From Okapia johnstoni (lineage: Eukaryota > Chordata > Mammalia > Artiodactyla > Giraffidae), in contig JAGTYA010000025.1 in NCBI GenBank assembly GCA_024291935.2, positions 11,925,501 through 11,989,500 on the forward strand: a stretch of DNA of 64,000 bases, written 5' to 3'. The notes beneath the pieces are model-generated. The model was not told the DNA's origin and did not search any database. It saw only the letters and a program-made list of their open reading frames with translations. Shown here piece by piece: positions 1-10,329 of this stretch; within the stretch, counting starts at the first letter, position 1; each line of letters opens with the position of its first letter. The translations under genes and the position numbers were made by a program.

Positions 1-1384
1 ACCTGCTGGGTGGGCTTTGGGCCGACGATGAACCGCTCTGAACCTGTTTTTGCATCCATGGAAGGAAGCCCGAAGGCCTTATGGGAAGCTGCCAGGGTCC
101 CTCACGTGAGGCTCTCAAAGCCACAGGCCCGAGGCAGGCGCATCGGGGACCAAACCAATGACTGAGGTTGCTGGTTTGCACAGACGCGCTGTCGAGAGAG
201 GACTTTCACCGTCCGCCTGCAGCTAGTGTGGTTTCCCGTCTTACAGATGGACATGGCCGTGGCATCTCAGCGTCCCCAATGTCCCCACCCACCCAGCAGA
301 GTTCCCGGCATGCAGCCCTGGTCCCGCCGGTCAGAGATCACTATGTGGACGCTGTTCCAGGATCATGGGTCTGGACGCCTCCTTCCCTCCAGTCCTCGCC
401 CATGCCCAGTCAGAACCCCCGGCCGTGACCAGCCTGCGGTCCCCAGCATCTTTCTTTCCATGTCATCTCCCACCCAGGAGACTCAGGTCACCCCAAGTTT
501 CACTTTTTCCCCCCTCCAGCCCATTTTGCACACAGATGTCATCCTCTGAAAACACGACCGCAGTCATGTCATCTGCGCACGCAAAGGCCCTGGGTGCAAA
601 AGCCCCTCTGATCGCCTGCCCCTCTGGCTGCGTCCGGGGAGCCGCCCCAGGCCCTGTGCCCCCCTGTGCTGCAGCCCTCGCCCCCAGCTCTCCCAGTGCT
701 GCCCCCCTACACCCCAGCCTGGCGCTCAGAGCCGGGCTCTGCCCTCCTGGCTGGGCCTTTCTGTCTCCTTCCTGAAGGCTTCTCTCTCGCCCACAGGCAG
801 CAAGCTTGACCAACCCTCTCTTCCCTCCCTCCCTCCGAACAAGGCTGGCTCAGCTGAGCATCTGCCCTCCACCTCATGCAGTCCTGGGGGCGCCGAGGGG
901 TCTAAACCAGTCCCAGCAACCCGACGGCTCTCGCTGTTGATGGCTTCAGAAGCCGCAGGAGACGAGCCCCGTCAGGGAGACGCGAGGCTGCTTCTGGCGG
1001 CGAGAAGGTATCATTCGTGGCCTCCTTTCTTTCATTTCTTTTTGATGAGGGTGTCAGCCGTGGATCCCCCACTAACTCACCCTTTCCGGGGGACAGTTGG
1101 TGAGTTTTGATGAGGGTGTCAGCCGTGGATCCCCCACTACCTCAGGCTGTACAATGGTGGCCTCCTGTGCCCTCGCCAGGCGGCCCCCTGCTCACCCACC
1201 CCACCCCGCCCCTCCTCCTGGCCACACAACGTGCAGCCTGAACCCTGGAGTCTGAGGTTCAGCCTGGCCCTGGCACCCAGCTGTCAGGAGCACCTTCCTC
1301 GGTCTGCCAGGCGGGGCACCCTCGGACGGTGGCCTGGACGCTGCCCACTCACTTCACAGTTGTGGAGCGTCTGGGCTGTCTTGG
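1..1384. other. GC-rich single-copy DNA, no gene recognised
   Basis: This block has several short open frames of up to about 136 codons on both strands. They overlap each other and show no domain. I see no interspersed repeat I can name except the small tandem duplication listed separately at 1041-1139. Pyrimidine-rich stretches occur near 640-800 and 1180-1215. Confidence 0.6.
1041..1139. repeat. Short direct duplication, about 34 bp, offset 65 bp
   Basis: A 34-base segment beginning tttgatgagggtgtcagccg occurs at 1041-1074 and again at 1106-1139. The copies are essentially identical, with 31 unrelated-looking bases between them. Near-identity points to a recent local duplication. No function is visible. 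Confidence 0.85.
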
Positions 1385-1816
1385 GGCTTGGTGGATAGGA
1401 ATGAAACTTCCATGACATTCCTGTGGGTTTACATGCACCGCCTAGCAGGGGGTTGTGGGATCATGTTCACAGACATGCGTCTAACTCCTGAGAGCCACGC
1501 GTGCGCTCTTTCGCCGAGGGCCCCATCCCTCACAGTCCTGGATGCTGTGCTTTGTTCAACTCCCGCCTCTCTCAGGGCCGTGTTGCATTATCTCACCGAG
1601 GATTTAACTTGCGTTTCCTTAAAGACAAAGGATCTTTCAGGAGTTGCTTGTCATCTTTCTTGATGGAGTGTCTGTTCGAGTCTTGTGGCTGTTTTTAAAA
1701 GCGGATTGTTGTTTTTCTTGCTATTGAGTTTCAAGAGTTCTTTACATATTCTGGACACGGGCTCTTATCAGAGACAGGATTTACTTCAGTGTTTGCACCC
1801 TCTCAAATTTTAAGCT

Positions 1817-2085
1817 TTTTATTATGTATCAGGGTATAGCCGATTAAGAACGTTGTGATAGTTTCCAGGGAACAGTGAAGGGACTCAGCCATACGCATAC
1901 ATGTATCCATTCTCCCCCAAACGCCCCTCCCATCCAGGCTGCCACATGACACTGAGCGGGTCCTTGTGGTTTACCCGTTGGAAATATAGCAGAGTGTACA
2001 TGTCCATCCCCAACTCCCTAACCATCCCTTCTCCCACAACCATAAGTGCGTTTTCTAAGTCTGTGAGTGTGAAGAGTGGAAGTTC
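1817..2085 (-). mobile_element. Cetartiodactyl L1 3' UTR fragment, antisense, nested in older L1
   Basis: The stretch follows the antisense form of a common artiodactyl L1 3' UTR. It passes through cagccatacgcatacatgta and the motif tagcagagtgtacatgtcca. It sits between parts of the older L1 that would otherwise be continuous, so it is probably a separate, later insertion. I cannot identify a convincing target-site duplication. Confidence 0.65.
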
Positions 2086-2853
2086 TTAATGCTGATCAAA
2101 TCCATTCTTCTATGACACAAACTGATTTTTGACACTGAACCTACAGAGGCTCTGCCTAACCGCAGGTCATGGAGGTTTCGATGCTTTCTTTCAGAAGTTT
2201 CGTTGTTTTAGGTTTGCATTTAGCCCTGTATTGCATTTTGAGTTCATGTCTTCATATGGTTCAGGATATGGATTGAAGCTGTTGTCGGTTTCTTTGTTTT
2301 TGCGTCTGATGTATAACTGTGCCAGCCCCATTTGCAGAAAGGACTGTCCTTTCTCCGTAGAATTGCCTTCGCGCCTTTGTTAAAAATCAATTGACTATAA
2401 ACGTGTGGGCCTATTTCCAGACTCTTCTTCTGATCCATTGATCTGTGTGTCTGTCCTCTCTTCAGCACCACACTTCATGATGATGGTAACCTTATAGTAA
2501 GTCTTTTTTTCCCCCTAAAGCCACCCCCCCTTTTTTTTTATAACAAGTCTTGAAATCAAGTAGCATGAGTCTTCCAACTCTGTTCTTGTTAAAAATTGTT
2601 TTAACTATTCTAGTTTCTTTGCCTTCCCATATCAGTTCTAGAACCAGGTTGTGGGGTTGTACAGAAACCCCACTGGGACTGAGACTGGAACTGCCTTTTG
2701 TGTACAGCTCAGTTAAGGGAGAACCGACATTTTAACAACACTGAACCTTTCCACCCAGGAGTACATGTCTTTCCATTGTTTCAGGCTTTGATTTCTTTCA
2801 TCAGTTTTTTTAGTTTCCTGCATGCAGATTTTGAACATATTTTGTAAGGTTTA

Positions 2854-3080
2854 TTGTTGTAGCTCAGTCGCTAAGTTGTGTCCGACTCTTTGCGACCCCA
2901 TGGACTGCAGCACGCCAGGCTCCCCTGTCCTTGACCATCTCCTGGAGGTTGTTCACATTCATGTCCATTGAGTCGGTGATGCCATCCAACCATTTCATCC
3001 TCTGTCATCCCCTTCTCCTGCCCTCAATCTTTCCCAGCATCAGGGTCTTTTCCAGTGAGTCAGCTCTTTGCATCAGATGG
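2854..3080 (-). mobile_element. BovB (RTE) LINE 3' end, 5'-truncated, antisense
   Basis: The reverse complement reads as the last about 225 bases of BovB, ending in the usual gtcgcaaagagtcggacaca plus tail. The flanks carry a target-site duplication, taaggttta at 2845-2853 and taagattta at 3081-3089, with one mismatch. The insertion is therefore a discrete event inside the older L1. BovB elements are typical of ruminants. Confidence 0.93.
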
Positions 3081-3589
3081 TAAGATTTATATGTAATTAA
3101 GCATTTTATAACTTTTGAAGCTACTGTAAATGGTACTTTTGCTGTCAATTCAAAATTGCTCATTTCTAGCATATAAAAATATGATGTTTGTATACTGGTC
3201 TCATGTCTACAAAGTTGTGAAGCTCTATCATCAGTTCTAGCAGCACCTTTTAGATTCTTTAGGGTTTTCTACAGTGATAATTCTATCAACTGCATTTTTT
3301 TCAATCTTTATGCCATTTAGTCCTGTTTCTTGCTTTACTGCACTGGTTAGGAGCTCCAAGCGAATGTTGAATAAAAGCCGTGAGAGTGGACACCCTTGCT
3401 TTCTTCTTGATCCAAGATGAAAGCATTCAGTCTTTTACCATTCTCTATGATGTTGGCTTGAGTTTTTTCACAGATTCCCTTTTTCAGGTTGAGGAAGATT
3501 TTAGTCATTCATGGATGAGTTACTGTTCTTAAAAGGACTCAGCAGGAGGGCACTCCTGTTTTCTTCTGACATTTCAGTATTTGGCTATG

Positions 3590-3850
3590 ATGTCTGGAAC
3601 TCTGGCAGTCATTTTGTGACCATGAGGAGAGCTTGTCTGAGGAGCAAAGGTACCCTACTGATGACGGAAGAGTGGAGGGATGGAAAGAACCAGGGTCCTT
3701 TCCATCACTGGTTCACTGAATTAACAAGTCCTGGACTCTCCCCTACCACCAGAACTCCTGTTATGCAGGAAACTAGGGAAGTAAATAGCCTGATTGTTTA
3801 AGCCTTCATGAGCTGGGGTTCTGTTCTTTGCAGCGAAGAGCCACCACTTG
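3590..3850 (+). mobile_element. Ancient interspersed repeat relic, LTR-like, family uncertain
   Basis: The phrase cattttgtgaccatgaggag at 3613-3632 and the end segment around 3795-3835 (ttgtttaagcc, then ggggttctgttctttgcagc) resemble old mammalian LTR repeats of the MaLR/MER kind. The match is from memory of consensus phrases only. I cannot name the subfamily, and a non-LTR origin is possible. Confidence 0.4.
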
Positions 3851-3859
3851 CAGGCAGTT

Positions 3860-5490
3860 TTTCTTTTCAGTGCTACAGGCCCCACGCCTGGAACGGTGTC
3901 TGAAATACAGCAGATGCTAGTTAAAAGTTTGCTGCACAAGTCAGTCTGGACCTGGGCTTTCTTGATCTGAGATGTGCTTTGCTTCAGTGCAGAGGGAAGT
4001 TCCCAGGGAGACTGCAAAGGACACTACAGACTGTGGTGTCCTGAGGATGACGGCCCTGAGCCTTGGAGAAGAGACCTCAGGACTCAGGAAGGACGGGCTG
4101 GGTTCAAAGCCAGGCCTCAGTCTCTGCGGGTGGACGTAGAAAAGCCAGGGTAAGGTGACATCCCTGGACAGGGGAGCCACGCTCACACCCCCTTCCCAGG
4201 TCTGAAGCCAGTCTCTGCTGTAGAAGTGATGTTTTCCCGTTCTCGAGCAGCACCTGGGAGATGGGTTCTTTAGTTGTGAGCCCTATTCCCGAAGACGAGC
4301 CATACGGACTGCAAGCAGGACAGAGAACCTGCAGAGCTCCCGAGTGAGGCTGCTGTCCCCACTGGAGACAATCGCAGCTGAGGTGGTGGCCTGACGCCTC
4401 GGTCACCCTCCCTGCCTGTCTTCCCAACACGCCTGGCCCTGGGAGGTGGCCACGGGGTCAGAACACGCCCCACGCGTCATAGAGCTGCCTGGTGCGGGGC
4501 AGGCCCCGTCCCCGCCCCGACGGGAGCACGTGAACCCCGAACCCCTCCCCTCACGGCTCCCTGGGCTCCTGGGCTGGACGGTCTCTCAGCCTCTCTGTGG
4601 CCTTGACGCTCTGGCAGCCTTGAGAGGTGCTCGGTACATTGTAGAATCATCCCCAACTTGGGTCGAAAGAGCAGAGATGGACGTCCTTCTCCACACATCC
4701 CTCCGAGGCTGCAGGCGGTCAGTGCGTCACTGACGGTGACCTTCTCCCTTAAGGGGTTCTTCTTTCTCGTCCCACCCACACAGAGCTCTCTGGAAGGGAG
4801 GGCGAAGGGCGCTCTCTGCCCATTTACGGAGGCGAACACTGAGGTTCAGGCCTGGGGCTTCTTGCAGGTGCCCGAGCTGCCTTCAAACCAGACGGGTCGC
4901 TGGGGACTTTCTGAAGAAAAGCACCCAGTGTGGCTGTGTGGAGGCACAGAGAGGTTCCTGTGGGTGGGCGGTGTGGGGGGTGCACCGAGGGGAGGGTCCA
5001 GGTAGCCCCGCTTCCCTGGGAAGCTGTGCTCACAGGGGACCAGAGGCTTCCCCGACAACTTCCTCTTGGGTTCAGGCCATGCCTGTGCTTTTTTCCTATT
5101 CTGTAACCGTTTCTGATTTCCCTTTGAGGGGGCGCCTCCCTCAGGGGGCCCCGTGCACCTCTGTCCACAGCAGGCAGGCCAGCCCTGCCCTCTCCAGAGT
5201 GCTGAGTGGCGCCTGCCACCCGCTGGGCCCTCACTGGCGGAGCTTTTGCTCTGCAAGGGCCGCGGGTGACACTGGTTTGGTCCCAGATGTCGTGGGTGTG
5301 GGGCTGGGGCAGGGGCCCTGTGAACCACGTGCATCTTTGGGAAGACGGACACGAGAGACCAAGGCTGGGATCCCTCGCCTCCAGGGGCAGCAGGGCTCAG
5401 ACAGAGGAGGCTGGGAGACGAGCCGGGGGCTCCTGTCCATCAACAGGCACGTGAGGAGGCGCGCCACATGGCTAACTGTTAGAGACGGGC
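3860..5490. other. GC-rich single-copy DNA, no gene recognised
   Basis: A weak MIR/L2-like tail lies at about 3885-3940. Otherwise I see nothing nameable. Overlapping open frames of up to 193 codons (4938-5519, plus) run through the block. They coincide with equally long frames on the minus strand, as expected of GC-rich DNA short of stop codons. Confidence 0.55.
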
Positions 5491-5492
5491 AA

Positions 5493-5645
5493 GGACTTCC
5501 CTGGTGGTGCAGTGGCTGAGACGTCAGTCTCCCAGTGCTGGGGGACGGGGTTTGATCCCTGGTCGGGGAACTAGATCCCACAAGTAGCAACTAAAGAATC
5601 TGTGTGCCACAACAGAGACCCAGCTCAGCCAAATAAGTAAGTATC
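5493..5645 (+). mobile_element. CHR-type tRNA-derived SINE
   Basis: It starts with ggacttccctggtggtgcag and contains the pol III B-box-like segment ggtttgatccctgg followed by tcggggaacta. It ends in an A-rich tail with aaataagtaagta. This is the tRNA-Glu-derived SINE family shared by cetaceans, hippos and ruminants. It is not a functional tRNA gene. Confidence 0.9.
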
Positions 5646-6062
5646 ATGATTAATTAGTAGAGAAATGCAAATCAAAGCTGCAAGAGGAACCACCTCACAC
5701 TGGTCAGAACGGTCATCGTCAACAAGTGTACAAAAAACAAGTGTTGGAGAGGATGTGGAGAAAAGGGAACCCTCCTACCCTGCTGGTAGGAATGTAAATT
5801 GGGGCAGCCACATGGAGAACAATGGAGGTCTCTCAAAAAAATAAAAAACAGAGCTACCATGTGACCCAGCAGTTCCACTCCTGGGCATGTATCTGGAGAA
5901 CTCTAACTCAAAAAGACACGGGTACCCGCTGTTCAGTGCAGCACGATTCACAATAGCCAGGACATGGAAGCAGCCTGAATGTCCATCGACAGATGAATGG
6001 ATAAAGAAGACATGGTACAGGTACACACAAGGCAATACTACTCAGTCATATTAAAAATGAAG
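5646..6062 (+). mobile_element. L1 ORF2 3' end fragment, sense
   Basis: The plus strand runs through classic end-of-ORF2 phrases: agagaaatgcaaatcaaagc near 5660, gtgacccagcagttccactc near 5861, and atgaatggataaagaagaca at 5993-6012. The frame is broken by stops. It is cut off by the BovB copy that begins about 6063. Confidence 0.93.
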
Positions 6063-6480
6063 TAGTGTTATGTATGGGTGTGAGAGTTGGACCATAAAAA
6101 AACTGAGCGCCGTGGAATTGATGCTTTTAAACTGTGGTGCTGGAAAAGACTCTTGAGGGTCCCTTGGACTGCAAGGAGATCCAACCAGTCCATCCTAAAG
6201 GAGATCAGTCCTGAATATTGAAAGGACTGATGCTGAAGCTGAAGCTCCAATCCTCTGGCCACCTGATACAGACCTGACTCATTGGGAAAGACCCTGAAGC
6301 TGGGAAAGATTGAAGGCAGGAGAAGTGGACGATAGAGGATGAGATGGTTGGATAGCATCACTGACTCAATGGACATGAGTTTGAGTAAACTCTGGGAGAT
6401 AGTGAAGGGCAGGGAGGCCTGGCGTGCTGCAGTCCATGGGTCACAAAGAGTCGGACACGACAGAGCAACTGAACAACAAA
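6063..6480 (+). mobile_element. BovB LINE 3' end, sense, 5'-truncated
   Basis: The piece begins in the codons for the conserved MYGCESWTIKK region near the end of the BovB ORF (6070-6102). It continues through the remaining ORF with stops and frameshifts. It finishes at the conserved 3' terminal block with gagtcggacacgac (6448-6461) and an A-rich tail. It abuts the preceding L1 directly. Confidence 0.93.
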
Positions 6481-6483
6481 ATA

Positions 6484-6765
6484 TCTAGAACAGCACTAAA
6501 TCCCTTCATGCTGACATCAGCGCCTCGTGACTTGCAGAAAACCTTTTGTAAACTATGCTCTTGATTGTACTAAACTCCCCCTTCACAGAAGTCTTACATG
6601 TTGACCCTTTCCCCCTGCCTCTTCGGAGCAGTCTCTCAGAGCTAACTGAGGTGCTACCTCCAGGGCTGCAGTCCTCATTTTGCCCCAAAATAAAACTTAA
6701 CTTACGACTCTCATATTGTGCATCTTTTTAGTCAACAAAATTAAGAAAAAAAAACTATGTGGGGA
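6484..6765 (+). mobile_element. Endogenous retrovirus LTR fragment (class I-like), R-U5 side
   Basis: The segment has a retroviral LTR R region: gagcagtctctcagagctaa near 6627, then a polyadenylation signal AATAAA at 6689-6694, then the run toward cttacgactctcatattgtgc and a trailing A-rich stretch. I recognise it as the common ruminant class I (gamma-like) LTR type. No internal retroviral genes are adjacent, so it is a solo or partial LTR. The left boundary is uncertain. Confidence 0.7.
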
Positions 6766-6934
6766 ACCTAACCATGAGAATGGTATGGAGGGGACCATGA
6801 TGGGCTAGTGCACAGCTCCACCCGCTGGGGCTGGTGTTGGAGAACCCCGGGTTAGGATCCCACCTTCACCACCTCCGGACGACCCTGGCAGGCTCCTCTG
6901 AACTGTAGTGATGCATCTTTAGAGTGGGAACGAG

Positions 6935-7121
6935 GGGCTTCCCTGGAGTCCAGTGGGTAAGACTCCATGCTCCCAACACAGGGGCCCGGGTTCCATCTCT
7001 GGTCAGGGAAATAGACCCCATGGGCCACAACCAAGAGTCTGCCCGGAGCAGTTAAGGACCCCGCCCACCGCAACGGAGACCCAGCACAGCCACATGATCA
7101 ACGAAAGGAAATATTTTTAAA
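6935..7121 (+). mobile_element. CHR-type SINE with target-site duplication
   Basis: Starting at gggcttccctgg, it carries the tRNA-like ggttccatctctggtcaggg and the CHR tail ggagacccagcacagccaca, then an A/T-rich end. It is flanked by 12-bp duplications, agtgggaacgag at 6923-6934 and agtgggaatgag at 7122-7133, differing at one base. The insertion is old but clearly delimited. Confidence 0.92.
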
Positions 7122-7186
7122 AGTGGGAATGAGAGTGTTATTGTAATGACCACCTCCTGGGGCTCTGGGAGGATTCGAGGAGAAAG

Positions 7187-7383
7187 TCAAAAAGTGAAAG
7201 TCGCTCAGCTGTGTCTGACTCTTTGCCACCCCATGGACTATATAGTCCATGAGATTCTCCAGGCCAGAATACTGGAGTGGGTAGCTTTTCCCTTCTCCAG
7301 GGGATCTTCCCAACTCAGGGATCGAACCCAGGTCTCCCGCTTTGCAGGTGGATTCTTTACCAGCTGAGCTACCAGGGAAGCCC
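7187..7383 (-). mobile_element. Bov-A/Bov-tA SINE, antisense
   Basis: The minus strand starts with the gggcttccctggtagctcag head (7363-7382 on plus) and runs to the BovB-like 3' end. On the plus strand, gaatactggagtgggtagct is visible near 7267 and gtgtctgactctttgccacc at about 7212-7231. It is full length for a single-unit element. Confidence 0.93.
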
Positions 7384-7389
7384 CACCCC

Positions 7390-7980
7390 CAAAGTTCAGC
7401 TCAACCTCGGGAGCAAAGTGTGAACGTCTCGGAAAGGAGGCTCTGTTGGGTTTTGTGTTAGCCATGGAGACAGGTTGCCAGCCATCACTATACACACCTG
7501 ACTGGTGCCAGCCTCCCCACCTGAAGCTAGGGCAACCCCTTGGTAGAGGGGACCCACCAAAAGCCAAAAGGCCTCCTACGGCCCCATGTGCCACCGACGG
7601 CGGGGTCTCTGAAGAACTGGGAGTCCTGGACGCATGCATGTGACTGTCGTCCTGGAGCCCAACGGTTTGGGGACCTGCGGGTCTGGGGAGCCCTCCAAGC
7701 TCTGCTCAGAGACCCAACACAGCAGGGAAGTGTGGGGCCAGGACCCAGACAGCCTTTCCAGGGACCACGCTCCTAGTGGCAGTCACCCACAGGACAGCAA
7801 GGGGGAGTGTCCTGCCCAGCTGCGCAAGGCCAGGTTCCGGCCCCCAGACAGCGGCCCTCCCTGCTCCTCTGGGTACTGGGCACGGGGAGCTGATGCCACC
7901 GCTGGTCCTGCAGCCCCTGCTTCGCTGGAGCTGTTCACTGGGCTTCCCTGCCCTCAGCCTCCTCTGTGCTTCCCTGGGGA
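7390..7980. other. GC-rich single-copy DNA, no gene recognised
   Basis: Overlapping short open frames only. I see no nameable repeat. Confidence 0.5.
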
Positions 7981-7984
7981 TCTT

Positions 7985-8290
7985 GACGGTAGATGAAGTG
8001 ACAAGTCTTTGAGCTTAATTAAGACACATTGTCCCACCAATTGGGAAGCGAGAAATGGCTGGGCTGTTTTACAAACAGAAACAATTCTTGTTCATTATCC
8101 CTTAATTGAGGCAACAAAGGGCCCTGGAAAACATCCATCAGAAACACATTCATGTTCGTCATCACGGAGGGTTGGTTTTGCGCTCCAATCAGGAGTGATA
8201 CAGACAAAGGGAAACAGAGGCCCCAACACAAACCCGGCAGAATTAGCCCAATTACACGGCCAGCCGACGCTGCGGGAATGAGTTTCCTGG
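7985..8290. promoter_or_regulatory. Candidate conserved non-coding element, homeobox-motif rich
   Basis: An AT-balanced island about 300 bp long lies inside GC-rich DNA and is not part of any repeat I recognise. It contains the palindrome CTTAATTAAG (8014-8023), CTTAATTGAG (8101-8110), AATTAGCCCAATTAC (8241-8255) and SOX-like ACAATTCTTG (8081-8090). Dense TAATTA-type sites are typical of developmental enhancers. Conservation is inferred from composition, not shown. Confidence 0.4.
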
Positions 8291-8299
8291 CTCTGGGCC

Positions 8300-9060
8300 A
8301 GCTCTCCTCTCAGCCCCTTCCTACCCCTTCGAGGTTCCTGCACCCAAGGGGGAAGGGCAAAGGAGGCCCCTGCCAGACCCCCTGGACACACGGCCAGAGC
8401 AGGGAAGGGGGGGTGCTGACCCAAGGTCCTGGGGCGAAAAGGTGTCACCTGAATTCTGGATGTGGCCTGCCCATCACTGTCACCTCCCTCTTTCTGGTCC
8501 CTGTGCTTCTTATGATGTGACCCAAGGCCTGTGTTTACTGCCTCCTTTCTGGTCACTCTGATTCCCGTGATATGATTTAAGACAGGAGGCACTTCTGTCT
8601 CAAGGCTGGTTTCATGGTCTGCTTGTGGCTGGTTAAGGCCCCTGAGCTTTCTCATAGGACTTTTTTCAGGCTGGGTCTTCCCCAACCGTTGCCTACACCA
8701 TTGAATTTTGGGGTTTAAGTCGGCAGTTTTCACTCATCCTGTTGGCCTTGCCTCTCAGGGGAGCTGTGATCAGAGGTCAGCGGCCTGCTCCCTACACCCC
8801 CACTCCACTGGACCCCCACCCCTCGGCCATCTGGTCATAAACTTGGCTCACAGCTCAGTCCCCAGTCCCCTCACAGCCCAGCCCGGCTCCCGCTGCGTCT
8901 ATCTGCACCTGCCCGTGCCCCTCCTCCAGGGGTGGGTCTCTTACTCCATGATCCCTCCCGCACGGGCTGCAGTCCTGGCCCCCAGACGTAGAAATAGCCT
9001 CATTGTCCACCGAGAGTTGAACAGATAGGGGCTGTGTATACGTACTCACATGGACACGTG
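8300..9060. other. Single-copy DNA, no gene recognised
   Basis: The block is mixed in composition. A more AT-balanced part lies at about 8510-8760. No repeat family or coding exon is recognisable. Confidence 0.5.
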
Positions 9061-9062
9061 CG

Positions 9063-9063
<1 letters not shown>

Positions 9064-9093
<30 letters not shown>
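9064..9093. repeat. (CA)n dinucleotide microsatellite
   Basis: A nearly perfect run of about 14 CA units ends in a CATACA interruption. Such runs are often length-polymorphic. Confidence 0.95.
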
Positions 9094-9096
<3 letters not shown>

Positions 9097-9334
9097 GGGA
9101 CATCCGTCAGCCACGAACGAGGGAGCCCACCACGGACGGCACTGGGGGGGGGGCACTGGAGGAAGGTGGTCAGAGGCACAGACTCCCAGTTATGAGACAC
9201 AGGAGCCCTGGGATGTGAGGGACCGCACGCTGACCGCAGCCAGGCCCGTCACTGGGACCTCCAGGAAGGGTGTTGAGAGTCGATGCTGAGTTCTCGCCGT
9301 GCGGAGAAGCCTGTTTGCCTTCTGTTTATTGTGC

Positions 9335-9435
9335 ACGAGACGGTGGATGTTAACTGAACCTGCTTGGGGATCACATCACTGCATCTAAATCAAACCATCG
9401 TGTGTACACCTGTCACGCAGTGATGTATATCAGAA
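9335..9435 (+). mobile_element. L1 3' UTR end fragment, sense
   Basis: The run atcaaaccatcgtgtgtaca (9390-9409) followed by cctgtcacgcagtgatgtat matches the terminal part of artiodactyl L1 3' UTRs, where the consensus ends near a cluster of gtacacctgaaa and tgtatgtca. It is short and diverged. Confidence 0.65.
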
Positions 9436-9449
9436 AACTGGGAAAGAAT

Positions 9450-9570
9450 CATGACTCTTAACCCATGTGACCTGGGAAGTGATTTCTCTTCCTTGTGCCT
9501 CAGTTTCCTCATCTGTAAATGGGATAAAAGTCGCACCTCACGGGGAGTCGATTGCATTCAATGAACAAAG
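9450..9570 (+). mobile_element. MIR SINE, sense
   Basis: The MIR core is clear: gtgacctgggaagtgatttc, then tgcctcagtttcctcatctg (9497-9516), then taaatgggataaaagt and gcacctcac. MIR is an ancient mammalian tRNA-derived SINE. Confidence 0.9.
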
Positions 9571-9574
9571 AGTG

Positions 9575-10120
9575 TGCAGAAGGCCAGCCCGAGCCTGTCA
9601 CGCAGGGTGCTCACTTGTGGCAAACCACCGCCGACATCAAGGGCACTCTGGGGCTTTCCTCAGGCCCTGGACCCTCTGAGCCCCTCACTTCCAGAGACGG
9701 GGTCTCCCCTTCCAGGGCGACTCAGCTCCCGATGTGCAGATGAGGGGCTGGCCAGCGCCCTGCTTCCTTCTTCCTCCTGACCCTGGACAGCCTGGGACCT
9801 GGCCGGCAGGCTCTAGGAGGTGGGGAGCAGCAGCACGTGGGCAGAGGGATGGCCAGAGAGGTGGCTTCTCACATGCCCCGGGTGGGGGAGGGGGTCCCAT
9901 CAGAGCTCCTGCAGCCTTGCGCACTGGTCGGGGGTGCCCAGCTGGGCCCTGCAGACCAGGGCACGGTCATCCCAGCCCCTTCTGCGGCCCAGGCAGTGAG
10001 GGTAGACCAGGCGGGTGTGGCCAGGGGGCAGGTGCTCACGAGGCAGCAAGCCCCAGAACTTTCAGAGGCTCCAGGCTCAGGCCAATGCCTCCTGGCTCTG
10101 CCTGGAATGTCATTAGATTT
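9575..10120. other. GC-rich single-copy DNA before the telomere-like tract
   Basis: Open frames overlap in several registers, including 9734-10147 and 9837-10127. There is no domain and no convincing splice structure. The block ends directly at the CCCTAA-type repeats. Confidence 0.5.
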
Positions 10121-10121
10121 G

Positions 10122-10245
10122 GCCTAACCCTAACCCCTAACCCCTAACCCCAACCCTATTCTGAACCCTAACCCCTAATCCTAACTCGAACCCTAACCCT
10201 AGCCCCTAACCTCTAACCCTGACCTCTAACCTCTAACCCTAACCC
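10122..10245. repeat. Degenerate interstitial telomere-like (CCCTAA)n tract
   Basis: About 124 bases are made of CCCTAA, CCCCTAA, CTCTAA and similar variants on the plus strand, roughly 18-20 units. Perfect runs are short: ccctaaccctag at 10191-10202 and ccctaaccc near 10236-10244. This is the vertebrate telomere hexamer in strongly mutated form, with the C-rich strand as plus. More than 10 kb of other DNA precedes it, so it is interstitial rather than a chromosome end. Confidence 0.93.
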
Positions 10246-10288
10246 ACACTCTCACCTGTCAGGGTGCTGATACCTTTCACCGTCTAAG

Positions 10289-10327
10289 CAGCAGGGATTT
10301 CCAGCAGGGATTTCCTGCAGGGATTGA
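10289..10327. repeat. 13-bp tandem repeat, three copies
   Basis: Units cagcagggatttc at 10289-10301 and 10302-10314 are identical. A third, ctgcagggattga at 10315-10327, is diverged. It lies about 45 bases beyond the telomere-like tract. Confidence 0.85.
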
Positions 10328-10329
10328 GT

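Larger units (their letters stand above)
1385..3525 (-). mobile_element. Old L1 LINE fragment (ORF2 part), antisense, interrupted
   Basis: Read on the minus strand this follows the 3' half of L1 ORF2. Characteristic antisense phrases appear in order: a match to the region before the ORF2 end near 1600-1620, the agttctttacatattctgg segment at 1736-1754, tccattgatctgtgtgtct near 2434, and the gagagtggacacccttgctt segment at 3383-3402. All frames are broken. Two younger pieces interrupt it: an L1 3' UTR-like stretch at about 1817-2085 and a BovB 3' end at 2854-3080. Divergence is high, so this is an old mammalian L1. The boundaries are approximate. Confidence 0.85.

Noticed and set aside
5493..5645. 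tRNA gene
   Set aside because: The B-box-like sequence belongs to a CHR SINE with its tail. No intact cloverleaf is present.
9064..9093. Regulatory meaning for the (CA)n run
   Set aside because: Common microsatellite without further context.
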